DNA of 64,000 nt from Clostridium mediterraneense (GTDB lineage: Bacteria > Bacillota > Clostridia > Clostridiales > Clostridiaceae), in the NCBI RefSeq assembly GCF_900091705.1, contig NZ_LT594785.1:920119-984118 (forward strand), written 5' to 3'. A program made the translations under genes and the position numbers. Below the pieces are notes generated by a model, which was not told where the DNA came from, did not search any database, and saw nothing but the letters and a program-made list of their open reading frames with translations. Shown here piece by piece: positions 1 through 8,879 of this stretch; position 1 is the first letter of the stretch; the number at the start of each line of letters is the position of its first letter.

Positions 1-246
1 GAGGGAACTAATAAAGATAAGGTTAAAGAATTTATGACTGAGCTTTCAATAGATGAGTTAACAGCAAAAATTCTTTTAAATAGAGAAATAGAAACTGTTG
101 AAGAAGCAAAAAAATTTTTAAATGGTGATATAGAAGATTTTTTAAATCCTTTAGATATGAAGGATATGAAAAAAGCTGTTATTAGAATGAAAAATGCCAT
201 AGAAAAGGGAGAAAAAATAACTATTTATGGTGATTATGACGTATAG
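1..246 (+). pseudogene. recJ: recJ 5' fragment (chromosomal RecJ-family DHH exonuclease, split by the mobile element)
   Basis: This is the N-terminal part of a RecJ-type single-strand-specific 5'-3' exonuclease. The frame is open from the first base of the window, so the true start lies upstream; the ATG at 34 is internal. The peptide runs through the helical N-terminal region (ending in a LTAKILLNR / AKKFLN pattern) to the first catalytic motif, where it reads GDYDV and stops at TAG 244-246. The final V codon and the stop belong to the inserted element. The rest of the gene continues at 19351. A complete RecJ aligns colinearly with it at 6246-8012. The fragment alone lacks every other DHH-family motif and cannot be an active nuclease. 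Confidence 0.93.
235..240. repeat. left copy of 6-bp core TATGAC at the element junction
   Basis: TATGAC at 235-240 is repeated at 19351-19356. It codes the Y-D of the recJ GDYDxDG motif. It is the likely strand-exchange core of the tyrosine recombinases, left at both ends of the element. Confidence 0.8.
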
Positions 247-266
247 TAACCTTTAATTATGTCTAA
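241..266. repeat. left terminal inverted repeat of the element
   Basis: It starts with GTATAGTA and ends with ATGTCTAA. The reverse complement of 19325-19350 matches at 23 of 26 positions. It overlaps a 17-bp hairpin (243-259 with 264-280, one G-T pair, loop 260-263), so the left end can also fold as a cruciform or RNA hairpin. Confidence 0.8.
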
Positions 267-292
267 TTAAAGGTTGCTATAGATAAAGCAAC
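243..292. other. overlapping hairpins at the left end of the element, before the recombinase operon
   Basis: Arms 243-259 and 264-280 pair over 17 bp with a 4-nt loop. A competing hairpin, GTTGCT 273-278 with AGCAAC 287-292, uses part of the same bases, so the two folds exclude each other. The structure lies just after the truncated recJ stop and 87 nt before the first recombinase. It could end or attenuate transcription coming from the recJ promoter, or serve as a recombinase-binding structure. No strong U-tract follows. Confidence 0.5.
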
Positions 293-378
293 GCGTTATA
301 TTTATATAAATAATATATTAAAGATTAAAGTTAATTTAGTAATTAATTTTAATCTTATTTTATTTATAAGGAGTAACT

Positions 379-1717
379 ATGGATGTAAAAGAAGTAATCA
401 AGGGAAGTAAGAGTAAATATGAGATTAGTATTATAGCAGATGGGAAAAGAAATGTTATAAGAACAGTAGAGGTAGAATCTCAACTAGTAGACTATAATAA
501 TGAAAAGTATATATTGGTATATGATTCTAATAGGAAGGTTATAAGAGATGCTTATAAATACATTATTAACGAGTTAAAAGAGAGTTCGATTAATACTAGA
601 ACATTGACAGCAACTGCCTTAGTCAAGTTATATTCATTTTTGGAAGTATACGATTTCAAAATAAATAATTTAGAAAAAGATGAAATGAACATATTGAAAA
701 AGTTTCTATATGGAACATCTAAGAAGGGAGTAGTTATAGATACTGACTTGATTAAAAAGAGAAAAGCGAAAACAATTAATAAATACATAAGTATTTATAG
801 AGGATATTTTAAGTATATTGGAGTAGATTGCAAATATATAAATGAAAAAATTAAAAGTAGTAAGAGTTCAGAGGGGAATAGTTTTGAAAAAATAGGAGAT
901 TGTTATAAAATAAGTGAGCGTATTATAAAAGTCAAAAAAGTACCTAAATATATATCAGAACAACAATATGATAGGATATTAAAATGTATTAAAAAAGATT
1001 ATGGAATAAGAGAAGAAATATTGGTTAGATTAATGTACCAAAAGGGATTAAGAATAGGTGAAGCACTAGGATTAACAATAGAGGATATAAAAGATGACTG
1101 CATTATAATAAGAAATAGAATAAGTGATAGTGAAGATCAACATGCAAAATGTCTTTATAAACCTGTAAACAAAGATGAGTATATAGGGGAGAAGTATCTA
1201 AGTTTAGATTTTGGGTTTAACATAATAAAAATTGATAGTAGATTGCATGATTTATTAGAACAATATATTTATATGTATCATGAAAAAATGAATAAAAGAA
1301 AAAGAAAGAATTATAAGGATTATTGTAAGGCTGATAAAGTTGAAGGAAATACATTTCTTGAGGGTGATAATTATTACTTATTTATATGAGGGTGATAATT
1401 ATTACTTATTTATAAATAGGTATGCTAGACCATTAAGGAGGACTAATTGGAATAAATATTTAAAGAATATATATTCAAAATGTAATATTAAAATTGATAA
1501 AGAGAAAAAATCTAAGTCGTTAAATCATAGATTAAGGCATGGATGTGCAATGAAGGCGCTTAAAAATGGAAATACTGTTCAGGACTTAATGGGAATATTA
1601 AGACATTCGTCACTAGCAAGTGTAATGATATACATAAATCCTAATGATGAAGATGAATATGATGCAAACGAAGATATATGGGATAATAGGGGGATAAAAA
1701 TAGAAGATGTTGACTAA
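379..1717 (+). pseudogene. tyrosine recombinase A (TnpA-like), frameshifted by a 28-bp tandem duplication
   Basis: This is a phage-integrase-family recombinase. The start ATG 379 has an AAGGAG site at 368-373. The first frame (379-1389, 336 aa) holds the SAM-like N-terminal domain and the first catalytic Arg in GLRIGEALGL (R225). It then meets a TGA at 1387-1389 created by an exact 28-bp tandem duplication (1359-1386 = 1387-1414). The continuation in another frame carries the HRLRHG box, the LRHSS histidine and a C-terminal tyrosine region. With one copy of the repeat the gene would be a single 436-codon frame. As written, the product lacks the HxxR box and the nucleophile. The stop overlaps the next gene. 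Confidence 0.88.
1359..1414 (+). repeat. exact 28-bp tandem duplication inside recombinase A
   Basis: Bases 1359-1386 are repeated without change at 1387-1414. Each unit starts TGAGGGTGATAA. Because 28 is not a multiple of three, the duplication shifts the frame and places TGA at the junction. Loss of one copy would restore the frame, so the locus could be revertible. Confidence 0.95.
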
Positions 1718-3890
1718 TGAAGTTGGAATTATAATAAAAGAATTTTTAGAGGTCAATGATGTTGATGAAAAATATGCTAGAAATATTGTTGATATTTTTA
1801 AGAGTTACAAAAGAGAAGATTTAAATTGGAAAGAACTATGTATTATACTTGATAAAAATAAAGGAATGGGAAAATATATATTGCAAAGTTTTGAATTTTT
1901 ATATAAAAGTAACGTTATTAAAGATAATTATTCAGATTTTATAAAAAATAATATAGAGATATTGAGGAACTATTCAACCAAAGTATCGATAAAAAAATAT
2001 TACTTTTTAGAATCTAATCCTAGGAATATATACTCATGCAATGTAGGTAAAAAAGGGGATCAGTTTATTTACATTGAAATGAAAAATCAAGTTATCAATG
2101 ATATTATGCATAAATTTATAGTGTATTTAAGAGAACAGAAGGTTGTTATAAGTAGAATTATAAAGTTTATAGAGTATTTTGAGGAGAGTTTAGGAGAAAT
2201 TAATAATGACATTACAGGTATATTAGATTTTAATATTGATACATTAGATAGACAAATTAAATTTTTTAAGAATAATGACTATAGGCATCAGATTACTTGT
2301 TTGAGGTGGTTTTATTTATATGTTATTAATAATTATGATCAAAATGCCAAAGAATTTTTTGATATAAAAAGAGGAATAGATAGAAATTATTTCATGAAAA
2401 ATAATTTCTTTGATTTATATATAAAGGGGCATAGAGTAGTATTCTTAAATTCAATAGACACTGTTTCGGAGTATGATAAATGGATAGTGGCAGATAATGA
2501 TGTTAGGGAAAAGGCAACATTGGAGAATGAGAATACATATTTTCCAATAGATTTTACACGTATTGCATCAGTTGAATTAAGGGAATTGGTAAAGGAATGG
2601 TGTTGGAAACGCCAAGTAGTTTTGAAAACAATTAATGATAGTAGCAATAAAATAATAAAATATATTGAATTTTGTGATGAACTTGAAAACAAATATACTA
2701 ATATTAATATAAGATCTATTAATGAGATTGAAAGATATTTTTCTTGTGAATATATATTAGAATTCACAAATCAAGCCGAAGGAAAAGGGATGGCTCATAA
2801 TACTATAAATGGATATAAAATGGCGATTAGATCCTTTATTGATTTCATAATAGGTAAAGGAATAAACATATCTCCATTTATAGATAGATATCTATATTGT
2901 CAAAAAGTAAAAAACAATAATAGAGAGAAAATAGATGATTCGGCATTAGATAAAATATTTGTAACTATAAAGAATATGATAGAAGATGGAACTGTTTATG
3001 AAAAACTAATAGGGATAATAATACATCTACAATTAAATACATCATTAAGGAGATCTTCTATACTATCCTTAGAGACAGACTGTATAAAGGATACTATAAA
3101 AGATGGAGAATATTATATTGAAGGAAAGGATATTACATCTGTTAGCAGTAAAAGTAAGGTTTCTAATGGGGGAGTCATAGAAGTTAATCCCTCAAAGTAT
3201 GTTATTAATTTAATAAAATATGCTATAAAAATAACTAATGAGATTAGAGTCAATTGTGATGATGAAATGGCTAAAAAAATATTTATAAAAGAAAAAAACA
3301 GGCTAAATGCAATGGGATGTATATCAGAGGATGAGGTATATAGAAAATTTAAAGATATCTTAGTTAATAATGGTATTGATAAGCATAAATATACTTCTAA
3401 TAATTGTAGAAATACCTTTATGACTAAGATAGTAAGTTATTATAGAGAAAAAGGGGACTTTTTTAAGGCTATAGTAGCAACAGGTCATAAGGATATAAAA
3501 ACTACATTAAACTATGTTGATGATGATGTAGAGGAATATTTAGAGGCTATGTATAAGGTATGTATAGGGGATATAAAACTTCTAGGTCAAATAGTTAATG
3601 AATATGAGATTAATAAGAATGAACAACGACTAGTTTTAGATGGATGTGGATATTGTGGTAATGAATTTCATAAAACTGATAGAATAGCATGTTTAATATG
3701 TCGAGATTTTAAGGTTACTATTGATAGAGAAAAATATTTTATAAATGCTATTAAAAAAATTGATAGAGATATAATGGAAGAAAAGATAATGCATGAGAAA
3801 GAACATTTAGTAATTATAAAGAGACTTTTAGTCGCATATCTAGGAGCAATAATTTCATATAAAGAGGGGGGAAAAAATGGGAAAGAATAA
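1707..3890 (+). CDS. tyrosine recombinase B (TnpB-like, 727 aa)
   Basis: This is the second recombinase of the trio. The N-terminal ~320 residues are a long unassigned region, followed by a core-binding and catalytic domain. The first Arg lies in TSLRRSSILSLE (about R448). The second Arg lies in NNCRNTFMTK (about R568), with Asn where family members usually have His. ATGHKDIKTTLNYV supplies the His (about 594) and nucleophile Tyr (about 603). A CGYCG...CLICR pair near the C-terminus looks like a zinc knuckle. It overlaps recombinase A by 11 nt and recombinase C by 14 nt, which suggests translational coupling. Tn554 TnpB has a similar large size and position, so strand exchange in concert with its partners is the likely role. 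Confidence 0.85.
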   Translation: MLTNEVGIIIKEFLEVNDVDEKYARNIVDIFKSYKREDLNWKELCIILDKNKGMGKYILQSFEFLYKSNVIKDNYSDFIKNNIEILRNYSTKVSIKKYYFLESNPRNIYSCNVGKKGDQFIYIEMKNQVINDIMHKFIVYLREQKVVISRIIKFIEYFEESLGEINNDITGILDFNIDTLDRQIKFFKNNDYRHQITCLRWFYLYVINNYDQNAKEFFDIKRGIDRNYFMKNNFFDLYIKGHRVVFLNSIDTVSEYDKWIVADNDVREKATLENENTYFPIDFTRIASVELRELVKEWCWKRQVVLKTINDSSNKIIKYIEFCDELENKYTNINIRSINEIERYFSCEYILEFTNQAEGKGMAHNTINGYKMAIRSFIDFIIGKGINISPFIDRYLYCQKVKNNNREKIDDSALDKIFVTIKNMIEDGTVYEKLIGIIIHLQLNTSLRRSSILSLETDCIKDTIKDGEYYIEGKDITSVSSKSKVSNGGVIEVNPSKYVINLIKYAIKITNEIRVNCDDEMAKKIFIKEKNRLNAMGCISEDEVYRKFKDILVNNGIDKHKYTSNNCRNTFMTKIVSYYREKGDFFKAIVATGHKDIKTTLNYVDDDVEEYLEAMYKVCIGDIKLLGQIVNEYEINKNEQRLVLDGCGYCGNEFHKTDRIACLICRDFKVTIDREKYFINAIKKIDRDIMEEKIMHEKEHLVIIKRLLVAYLGAIISYKEGGKNGKE

Positions 3891-5679
3891 AGAAGATTTA
3901 ACCTTACAAAGAATGCCAGAAAGAAAATTTATAATTGATAATTATGATGTTTATACGTTTAAATATAAAAGTCAAGAAATAAGGATATCGGATGATATAT
4001 GGGAGTTGCAAGATATCAAGACAGATTCAGGAGCCTGTTTAAAGTGTAATTTTAGTAAGTTTGGAGAAGAGACTAAGAAAATTTGTAAAATAATATTAAT
4101 GGATAGGATAATTAGCAATTCAAGAGTAGCAACTATAAAAAAAGATATGGATACTTATAGAAATATAAGTAGATTTCTTGAAGATAGAAATATAGTATCT
4201 TGTGATTTGATAACTAAATCAGATTTAGATGCATATATAGAATATCTTAACTCAGATATAAAAACAGAGAATGAAAGAGTAAAAAGGAAAAGAAGTTTAA
4301 AGAAATTATTGGTATATATATCTAATTCGTATCGTGTTGATTATTCTATTTATTATGATTTATTAGAAAAGTCTGATACAAAACTTATGAAATGTCAAAT
4401 TAAAAATAATAAAAAGCCTAAAGTTCCCAAAGAAGTGTTTTTAAGAACAATTGAATTAAGTATGAAAAATTTAGAGGATAATACATTAACAAAGGAAGAA
4501 AAACTTTTATCAGCATTAGTATTGTTCATTACACAAACAGGGATGAGGCAAAAGGATATAATTTATCTAGAAAAGGATAGAAAGAACACTAAGGTTATTA
4601 ACGGCATTAATGAGAGTGTAGCATATTTACATCATAGAACATTTAAGTCTGAGAAGGGTAAAGCGGCTAATAAAGATGGGCGATGGGTATATACTTATTT
4701 GACTGATAGAGCAGAAAAAGCATATGATACGCTAGTAAAATTGGTGGAAGATAATAAAAGTCAGTATATATTTTCTAATGGTAAAGGAGGAGTCATTGTA
4801 ACTAATACAGTAGAAAATTGGGTAAAGAAATTTCATATAAGATTTGCAAATAAACTGGGTATATACAACAAAGAGTTTGATGATATTGGTATGACCACTT
4901 TAGATGAATTGGTACGCTTAAAACATGCTAGTAATGAAGTTGTGGTAAAAAATGATTGGGTAAGTCATGGGAGTAGTGATTTTATTTCAATACCAACTAT
5001 ATGCCAATTTAGAGTATCTGTTTGTAATGAACTTTTTGAACAAGGAGTCAATATATATTGGATTATGAAACATATGCAGCATTTAACAGGAGAAATGACT
5101 ATGTATTATGCAAGAGAAAAGGATGAGGAAAGAGCATTTGCTAAAAGAGTTGTAAAGGCGATATTAAAAGATGAATACACCCTTATAGGGGAAAATGGTG
5201 AAGAACTTACAAGAAAAATAAAAGAGTTTTTGGAAAAAGGAAATATTGAAGTAGCGAAAAACTTAGATGAAATAATTGAAGAAATAGTTGATGAAGTACC
5301 TATAAGAGAAAAGAAATATGGATTTTGTATAAAAAGTGCATTTGGTAAGAAATGCAAATATAACGAATTTTCATGTGCATTTGAAGAATGTCCTAATTAT
5401 TTTACTAGTTTTTTATTTGTAGACATATCTTATGAAAGATATAAAGATTTCCTAAAAATAATAGAGTATAACTTAGAAAATGAATTTACTAATCAGGGTG
5501 AGTTAGAAAAGGCTAAAATGATTAAATTTATTAGCAAAACATTAATTCCAGAGTTAAATCAGTTAAAGGATAAAATAAATCAAAAAGGTATTGAGTATAT
5601 GTTAAGTGAGTATAAAGAGTTGGAAGATCTAATATTAAATGTTGACTCTATTATTATGGAGGTTGAGAAATGCTTATAG
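3877..5679 (+). CDS. tyrosine recombinase C (600 aa)
   Basis: This is the third recombinase of the module. The first catalytic Arg is in TGMRQKDIIYLE (about R224). The box-II Arg is in CQFRVSVCNELF (about R379), with Cys in the usual His position. KHMQHLTGEMTMYY gives the His (about 402) and a Tyr pair (410/411), the second at the normal spacing. After the catalytic domain comes a Cys-rich stretch (FCIKSAFGKKC, FSCAFEECPNYF) likely to bind metal, then a helical tail. It starts inside the end of recombinase B and ends inside the coiled-coil gene. Three different recombinases in a row recall RIT elements; the protein sizes are closer to Tn554. Confidence 0.84.
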   Translation: MGKNKEDLTLQRMPERKFIIDNYDVYTFKYKSQEIRISDDIWELQDIKTDSGACLKCNFSKFGEETKKICKIILMDRIISNSRVATIKKDMDTYRNISRFLEDRNIVSCDLITKSDLDAYIEYLNSDIKTENERVKRKRSLKKLLVYISNSYRVDYSIYYDLLEKSDTKLMKCQIKNNKKPKVPKEVFLRTIELSMKNLEDNTLTKEEKLLSALVLFITQTGMRQKDIIYLEKDRKNTKVINGINESVAYLHHRTFKSEKGKAANKDGRWVYTYLTDRAEKAYDTLVKLVEDNKSQYIFSNGKGGVIVTNTVENWVKKFHIRFANKLGIYNKEFDDIGMTTLDELVRLKHASNEVVVKNDWVSHGSSDFISIPTICQFRVSVCNELFEQGVNIYWIMKHMQHLTGEMTMYYAREKDEERAFAKRVVKAILKDEYTLIGENGEELTRKIKEFLEKGNIEVAKNLDEIIEEIVDEVPIREKKYGFCIKSAFGKKCKYNEFSCAFEECPNYFTSFLFVDISYERYKDFLKIIEYNLENEFTNQGELEKAKMIKFISKTLIPELNQLKDKINQKGIEYMLSEYKELEDLILNVDSIIMEVEKCL

Positions 5680-6200
5680 AAGAAAAGGTTAATGAGGTTT
5701 TATTAAATAATTATTCAGTAAAATTAGATGAAGTTAAGGAAAATGTGAAAAAATATTTAATAGATATTGAAAAATATATATCAGAAGTAGAAAATAAATT
5801 ATTATTTTTAAATAATGAATATATTGAGTTAAAATTAACTAAGAGCAAAATAGTAAATGAAATTAAGATTGCTAGACAAACATATTATAATAATAAGCCT
5901 TTACTTGAAAAGTATATGGATATCAGAATTGAGGAATTAGAGAAAATAAATTTATTAAATAAATATAAAGAAATAAAGGATAATATATCAGAGTTAAATG
6001 AAAAGTTATACAAGGCTAGTATTAGAGATGTTAGAGAGCAAAAGTTAATGGATAAAATTGAAGCAAAAGATAATGATATAAGGAAATTATTAGATATAAA
6101 TAAACAATTAGAGAAAAGAATAGATATACTTAATAAAGAAAATAAAAAATATAAAATGAATAATAGAAATAATGTTGTAAACTTTCCAGAAAAAAATTAA
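5670..6200 (+). CDS. coiled-coil accessory protein of the recombinase module (TnpC-like position)
   Basis: This is a 176-aa, Lys/Glu-rich, almost wholly helical protein with heptad-like Leu/Ile spacing and no catalytic motif. It overlaps the end of recombinase C by 10 nt, the same place as the small TnpC of Tn554, which assists orientation and efficiency of transposition. The role is inferred from position and coiled-coil character; sequence similarity to TnpC was not established. Confidence 0.65.
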   Translation: MLIEEKVNEVLLNNYSVKLDEVKENVKKYLIDIEKYISEVENKLLFLNNEYIELKLTKSKIVNEIKIARQTYYNNKPLLEKYMDIRIEELEKINLLNKYKEIKDNISELNEKLYKASIRDVREQKLMDKIEAKDNDIRKLLDINKQLEKRIDILNKENKKYKMNNRNNVVNFPEKN

Positions 6201-6245
6201 AAAGTAAAGTATACAATAAAGATTAGATTAATGGGGAGGATGGAT

Positions 6246-8012
6246 ATGGAAAAATGGATGGTAAAGAATATAAAAAGTAATTATAAGGTTATATCAGAAC
6301 AATGTAGTATAGATGAAGTTGTAGCAAAATTATTGGTTAATAGGGGAGTATATAAGCCAGAAGATATAAGAAAGTTTTTAAAGGCAGATATTAGTGATTT
6401 ACATGAAGCCTCTAAAATGAAGGATTTAATGAAAGCAGTTCTAAGAATAAATTACCACATCAAAGAAAAAAACAAAATATTAATTGTAGGTGATTATGAC
6501 GTGGACGGAGTCATGAGTTCATTCATGTTGTATAAGGCATTAAGTAGATGTGGGGCTAATGTTTCATATCATATTCCAGATAGGATAAAAGAAGGCTATG
6601 GAATTAATGAGAGTATTATTCGTAAGGCTTATGATGAAAAAATAGATATTATAATTACTTGTGATAATGGTATTGCAGCAATAGACCAAGTTAAGTTGGC
6701 AAATGAATTAGGGATAGAAGTTATAATAACAGATCACCATGATATACCCTTTGTTGAAGAAAATGGAGAAAGAAGATATGTAACACCAGATGCATTAGCA
6801 GTTATCAATCCTAAACAAGATGATTGTGAATATGAGTTCAAAGGATTATGTGGTGCAGGTGTAGCCTATAAATTTATAGAAGAATTATATAAACTTAATA
6901 ATATTAGCAGAGATGAAGCAATTGATTTGCTACAATATGTTGCAATAGCAACGGTTTGTGATGTTGTAGATTTAGTTGATGAAAATAGAATAATAGTTAC
7001 AAAAGGTTTGAAGTTGTTAAATAATACAGATAATGTAGGATTAAATGCATTATATGAAGAGACTGGTATAAAGGATAAGACAATTACTGTATATACTCTG
7101 GGATTTGTTATAGGACCAAGTATAAATGCCTCAGGACGTCTTGAACAAGCGTTTTGGGCATTAGAACTATTATTAAGTAATGATGTTAATAGAGCAAAAG
7201 AATTAGCATGTAAATTAAATGATTTAAATAAGGAAAGACAAGATTTAACTAAAGAAGGTGTAGATAAGGCTATTCATATAATCGAAGAAAATAAAATGCA
7301 AGATAATAAAGTCATAGTAGTATATTTAGATGATATTCATGAAAGTATAGCAGGAATAATAGCAGGAAGGATAAGAGAAAAGTATAATCTACCTACAATT
7401 ATCCTTACAAAGGCTCATGATGGCGCTAAAGGATCTGGAAGATCAATAGAGGAATATAACATGTTTGAAGAGTTATTAAAGTGTAAGGACCTATTAGGTA
7501 AGTTTGGAGGGCATCCTATGGCTGCAGGTATGTCAATACCGATTGAGAATATAGATGCTTTTAGGGAAAGATTAAATGAGGTTACTACATTAACAGAAGA
7601 AGACATTATGGTGAAAGTACAAATAGATATGGGATTATCATTAAATAAAATAAATTATAAGTTAATAGATCAAATATCATTATTAGAACCATATGGAAAA
7701 GCAAATCCAAAACCTACTTTTGGAATGAAAAAGTTAAAATTATTAGATGCAAAGATACTAGGTAAAAATAGGAATGTGCTTAAACTCAAGTTAAGTGATG
7801 GAGATTTGATTATTGAAGGAATATATTTTGGGGATATTGAAGGATTTGAAGAAACTATGAAGTGGGAAGTTGGAGAATATGAATATAGTTTAGTTCTTAA
7901 TGGAAAACCTAATCACGTATATTTAGATATAATTTGTTTTCCTGAGATTAATGAATATATGGGAAATAAAAAAGTTCAATTAGTTATAAGTAATTATAGG
8001 GTTTCACAATAA
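6246..8012 (+). CDS. recJ: element-borne RecJ-family single-strand-specific exonuclease (complete)
   Basis: This is a full-length DHH-superfamily nuclease predicted to degrade ssDNA 5'-3' in recombination and repair. All motifs are present: GDYDVDG, TCDNGIAA, TDHHDIP, AIATVCDVVDL, the DHHA1 element KGSGRSIEEY and GGHPMAAGMS, plus a C-terminal OB-like part ending NEYMG...VISNYRVS. ATG 6246 is preferred because GGGGAGG (6233-6239) sits 6 nt upstream; ATG 6231 would place the Shine-Dalgarno inside the gene. It lies 45 nt after the recombinase operon, so the two are probably co-transcribed. It aligns end to end with the split chromosomal recJ, with clear divergence. The most economical reading is functional replacement of the gene the element interrupts. 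Confidence 0.94.
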   Translation: MEKWMVKNIKSNYKVISEQCSIDEVVAKLLVNRGVYKPEDIRKFLKADISDLHEASKMKDLMKAVLRINYHIKEKNKILIVGDYDVDGVMSSFMLYKALSRCGANVSYHIPDRIKEGYGINESIIRKAYDEKIDIIITCDNGIAAIDQVKLANELGIEVIITDHHDIPFVEENGERRYVTPDALAVINPKQDDCEYEFKGLCGAGVAYKFIEELYKLNNISRDEAIDLLQYVAIATVCDVVDLVDENRIIVTKGLKLLNNTDNVGLNALYEETGIKDKTITVYTLGFVIGPSINASGRLEQAFWALELLLSNDVNRAKELACKLNDLNKERQDLTKEGVDKAIHIIEENKMQDNKVIVVYLDDIHESIAGIIAGRIREKYNLPTIILTKAHDGAKGSGRSIEEYNMFEELLKCKDLLGKFGGHPMAAGMSIPIENIDAFRERLNEVTTLTEEDIMVKVQIDMGLSLNKINYKLIDQISLLEPYGKANPKPTFGMKKLKLLDAKILGKNRNVLKLKLSDGDLIIEGIYFGDIEGFEETMKWEVGEYEYSLVLNGKPNHVYLDIICFPEINEYMGNKKVQLVISNYRVSQ

Positions 8013-8037
8013 TTTATTCAAGAGGGGATTGTATTTG

Positions 8038-8493
8038 ATGCAAACAACAACTTTAGAATTATTTAATAGTATTGTTAAATCAACTGAAGAAGAATCTTTA
8101 CAACAATATGTTTTAAAAGATATGCTACAAAATTATACGATTGACAGTAAAAAGCCATTAGAGATAAGTGGATTTTATACTATTATAAGAAAAGATAACA
8201 AAGATGTAAAATTTGAAAATGTAGAACTGTATTATAAAGGACCACTTATATTTACTTATTGCAATCATTCAGGAGAATGGTTTATAAGAGAATTAAATGA
8301 TTTTAAACAAGTAGAAGAATATATATTAGGAGCGGCAGGATGCTTTAACATGTTTACAGGCATTGTATTGGTTATTTATGATGGAAATATAAGAAAATAT
8401 GATGTTGTTAAAATATTACCTAATGGGGAGAAAGTTATTTTAGATCCAACAGAAGATGAAGACGCAACTGATGCTATAGTTGAATGGATTTAA
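8038..8493 (+). CDS. hypothetical protein downstream of element recJ
   Basis: I do not recognise this ~151-aa protein. It has no signal peptide or membrane segment. It mixes predicted strands (ISGFYTIIRK, VELYYKGPLIFTY) with a central Gly/Cys/Phe-rich segment (ILGAAGCFNMFTG) and an acidic end. ATG 8038 lies 10 nt after AGAGGGG (8021-8027); TTG 8035 is possible. It starts 25 nt after recJ and probably shares its transcript. It may be a conserved passenger of this element family rather than a defence gene, but nothing in the sequence shows a function. Confidence 0.65.
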   Translation: MQTTTLELFNSIVKSTEEESLQQYVLKDMLQNYTIDSKKPLEISGFYTIIRKDNKDVKFENVELYYKGPLIFTYCNHSGEWFIRELNDFKQVEEYILGAAGCFNMFTGIVLVIYDGNIRKYDVVKILPNGEKVILDPTEDEDATDAIVEWI

Positions 8494-8550
8494 TAATGGT
8501 TATGTTGATGGTACGTAGTATTTTGATTTGTGGGAAATGGAGGGTAAATA

Positions 8551-8702
8551 TGGGCGGTTATTTAGAAAATGACGCTAAAGAAAGAGAAGATATTCTTAAA
8601 TTAAAAGAACGAATACTTTTAGCAGAAAAAGAAAGAATGAATGGTAAAGGTATGACGATTGAAGAAGTTATAAGGAAGTTGAATAAAGAAAACAATATAT
8701 AG
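8551..8702 (+). CDS. small hypothetical protein (50 aa), antitoxin-like in size and tail
   Basis: The start is ATG 8551, about 6 nt after a good GGAGGG site (8540-8545). The frame is open upstream to 8484, but that stretch is not protein-like. The product is highly charged and helical, ending in MTIEEVIRKLNKEN, a tail reminiscent of small type II antitoxins and other DNA-binding helpers. No toxin partner is evident beside it, so this is only a resemblance. It closes the recombinase-recJ transcription unit, just before a strong terminator. Confidence 0.5.
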
Positions 8703-8744
8703 TTAAGATAGATTAAATTTATAGTTTGATTAATAATAATAAAG

Positions 8745-8790
8745 AAATCCAGTAAAATTATTTTGAATTTTACTGGATTTTACTTTTTTG
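8745..8790. terminator. strong intrinsic terminator after the recombinase/recJ unit
   Basis: A perfect 15-bp stem (8745-8759 with 8766-8780) has a 6-nt loop and is followed by TACTTTTTTG. A-rich bases on the other side suggest it could also work on the opposite strand. It separates the mobility and recJ unit from the cargo. Confidence 0.85.
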
Positions 8791-8862
8791 TGCAAGAGTG
8801 CAAAAAGGGCGCTGACTTAAGCGAAAGACCACGTTACACTTAAGTAGAAACTACAGATTATG
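8791..8862 (+). other. short structured, locally GC-richer leader before the 159-aa gene
   Basis: Right after the terminator comes a patch much less AT-rich than its surroundings. It holds CGCT 8810-8813 pairing with AGCG 8820-8823 and GTAG 8844-8847 pairing with CTAC 8851-8854. CTTAAG occurs twice (about 8816-8821 and 8839-8844). It may be a 5' leader, a regulator-binding site or a small RNA; no known RNA family was recognised. Confidence 0.3.
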
Positions 8863-8879
8863 ATTAGGAGGAGATAAGC

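Noticed and set aside
1340-1717. Separate small gene, or programmed frameshift, for the C-terminal part of recombinase A
   Set aside because: The two frames are joined by an exact 28-bp duplication, which explains the break fully; no slippery heptamer is needed.
8484-8550. Longer 72-codon version of the small gene at 8551
   Set aside because: The upstream codons give an unlikely Met/Leu/Ile run and overlap the previous gene, while GGAGGG sits at the right distance for ATG 8551.
8551-8702. Calling the 50-aa protein an antitoxin
   Set aside because: Only its size and charged helical tail suggest this; no toxin gene is adjacent.
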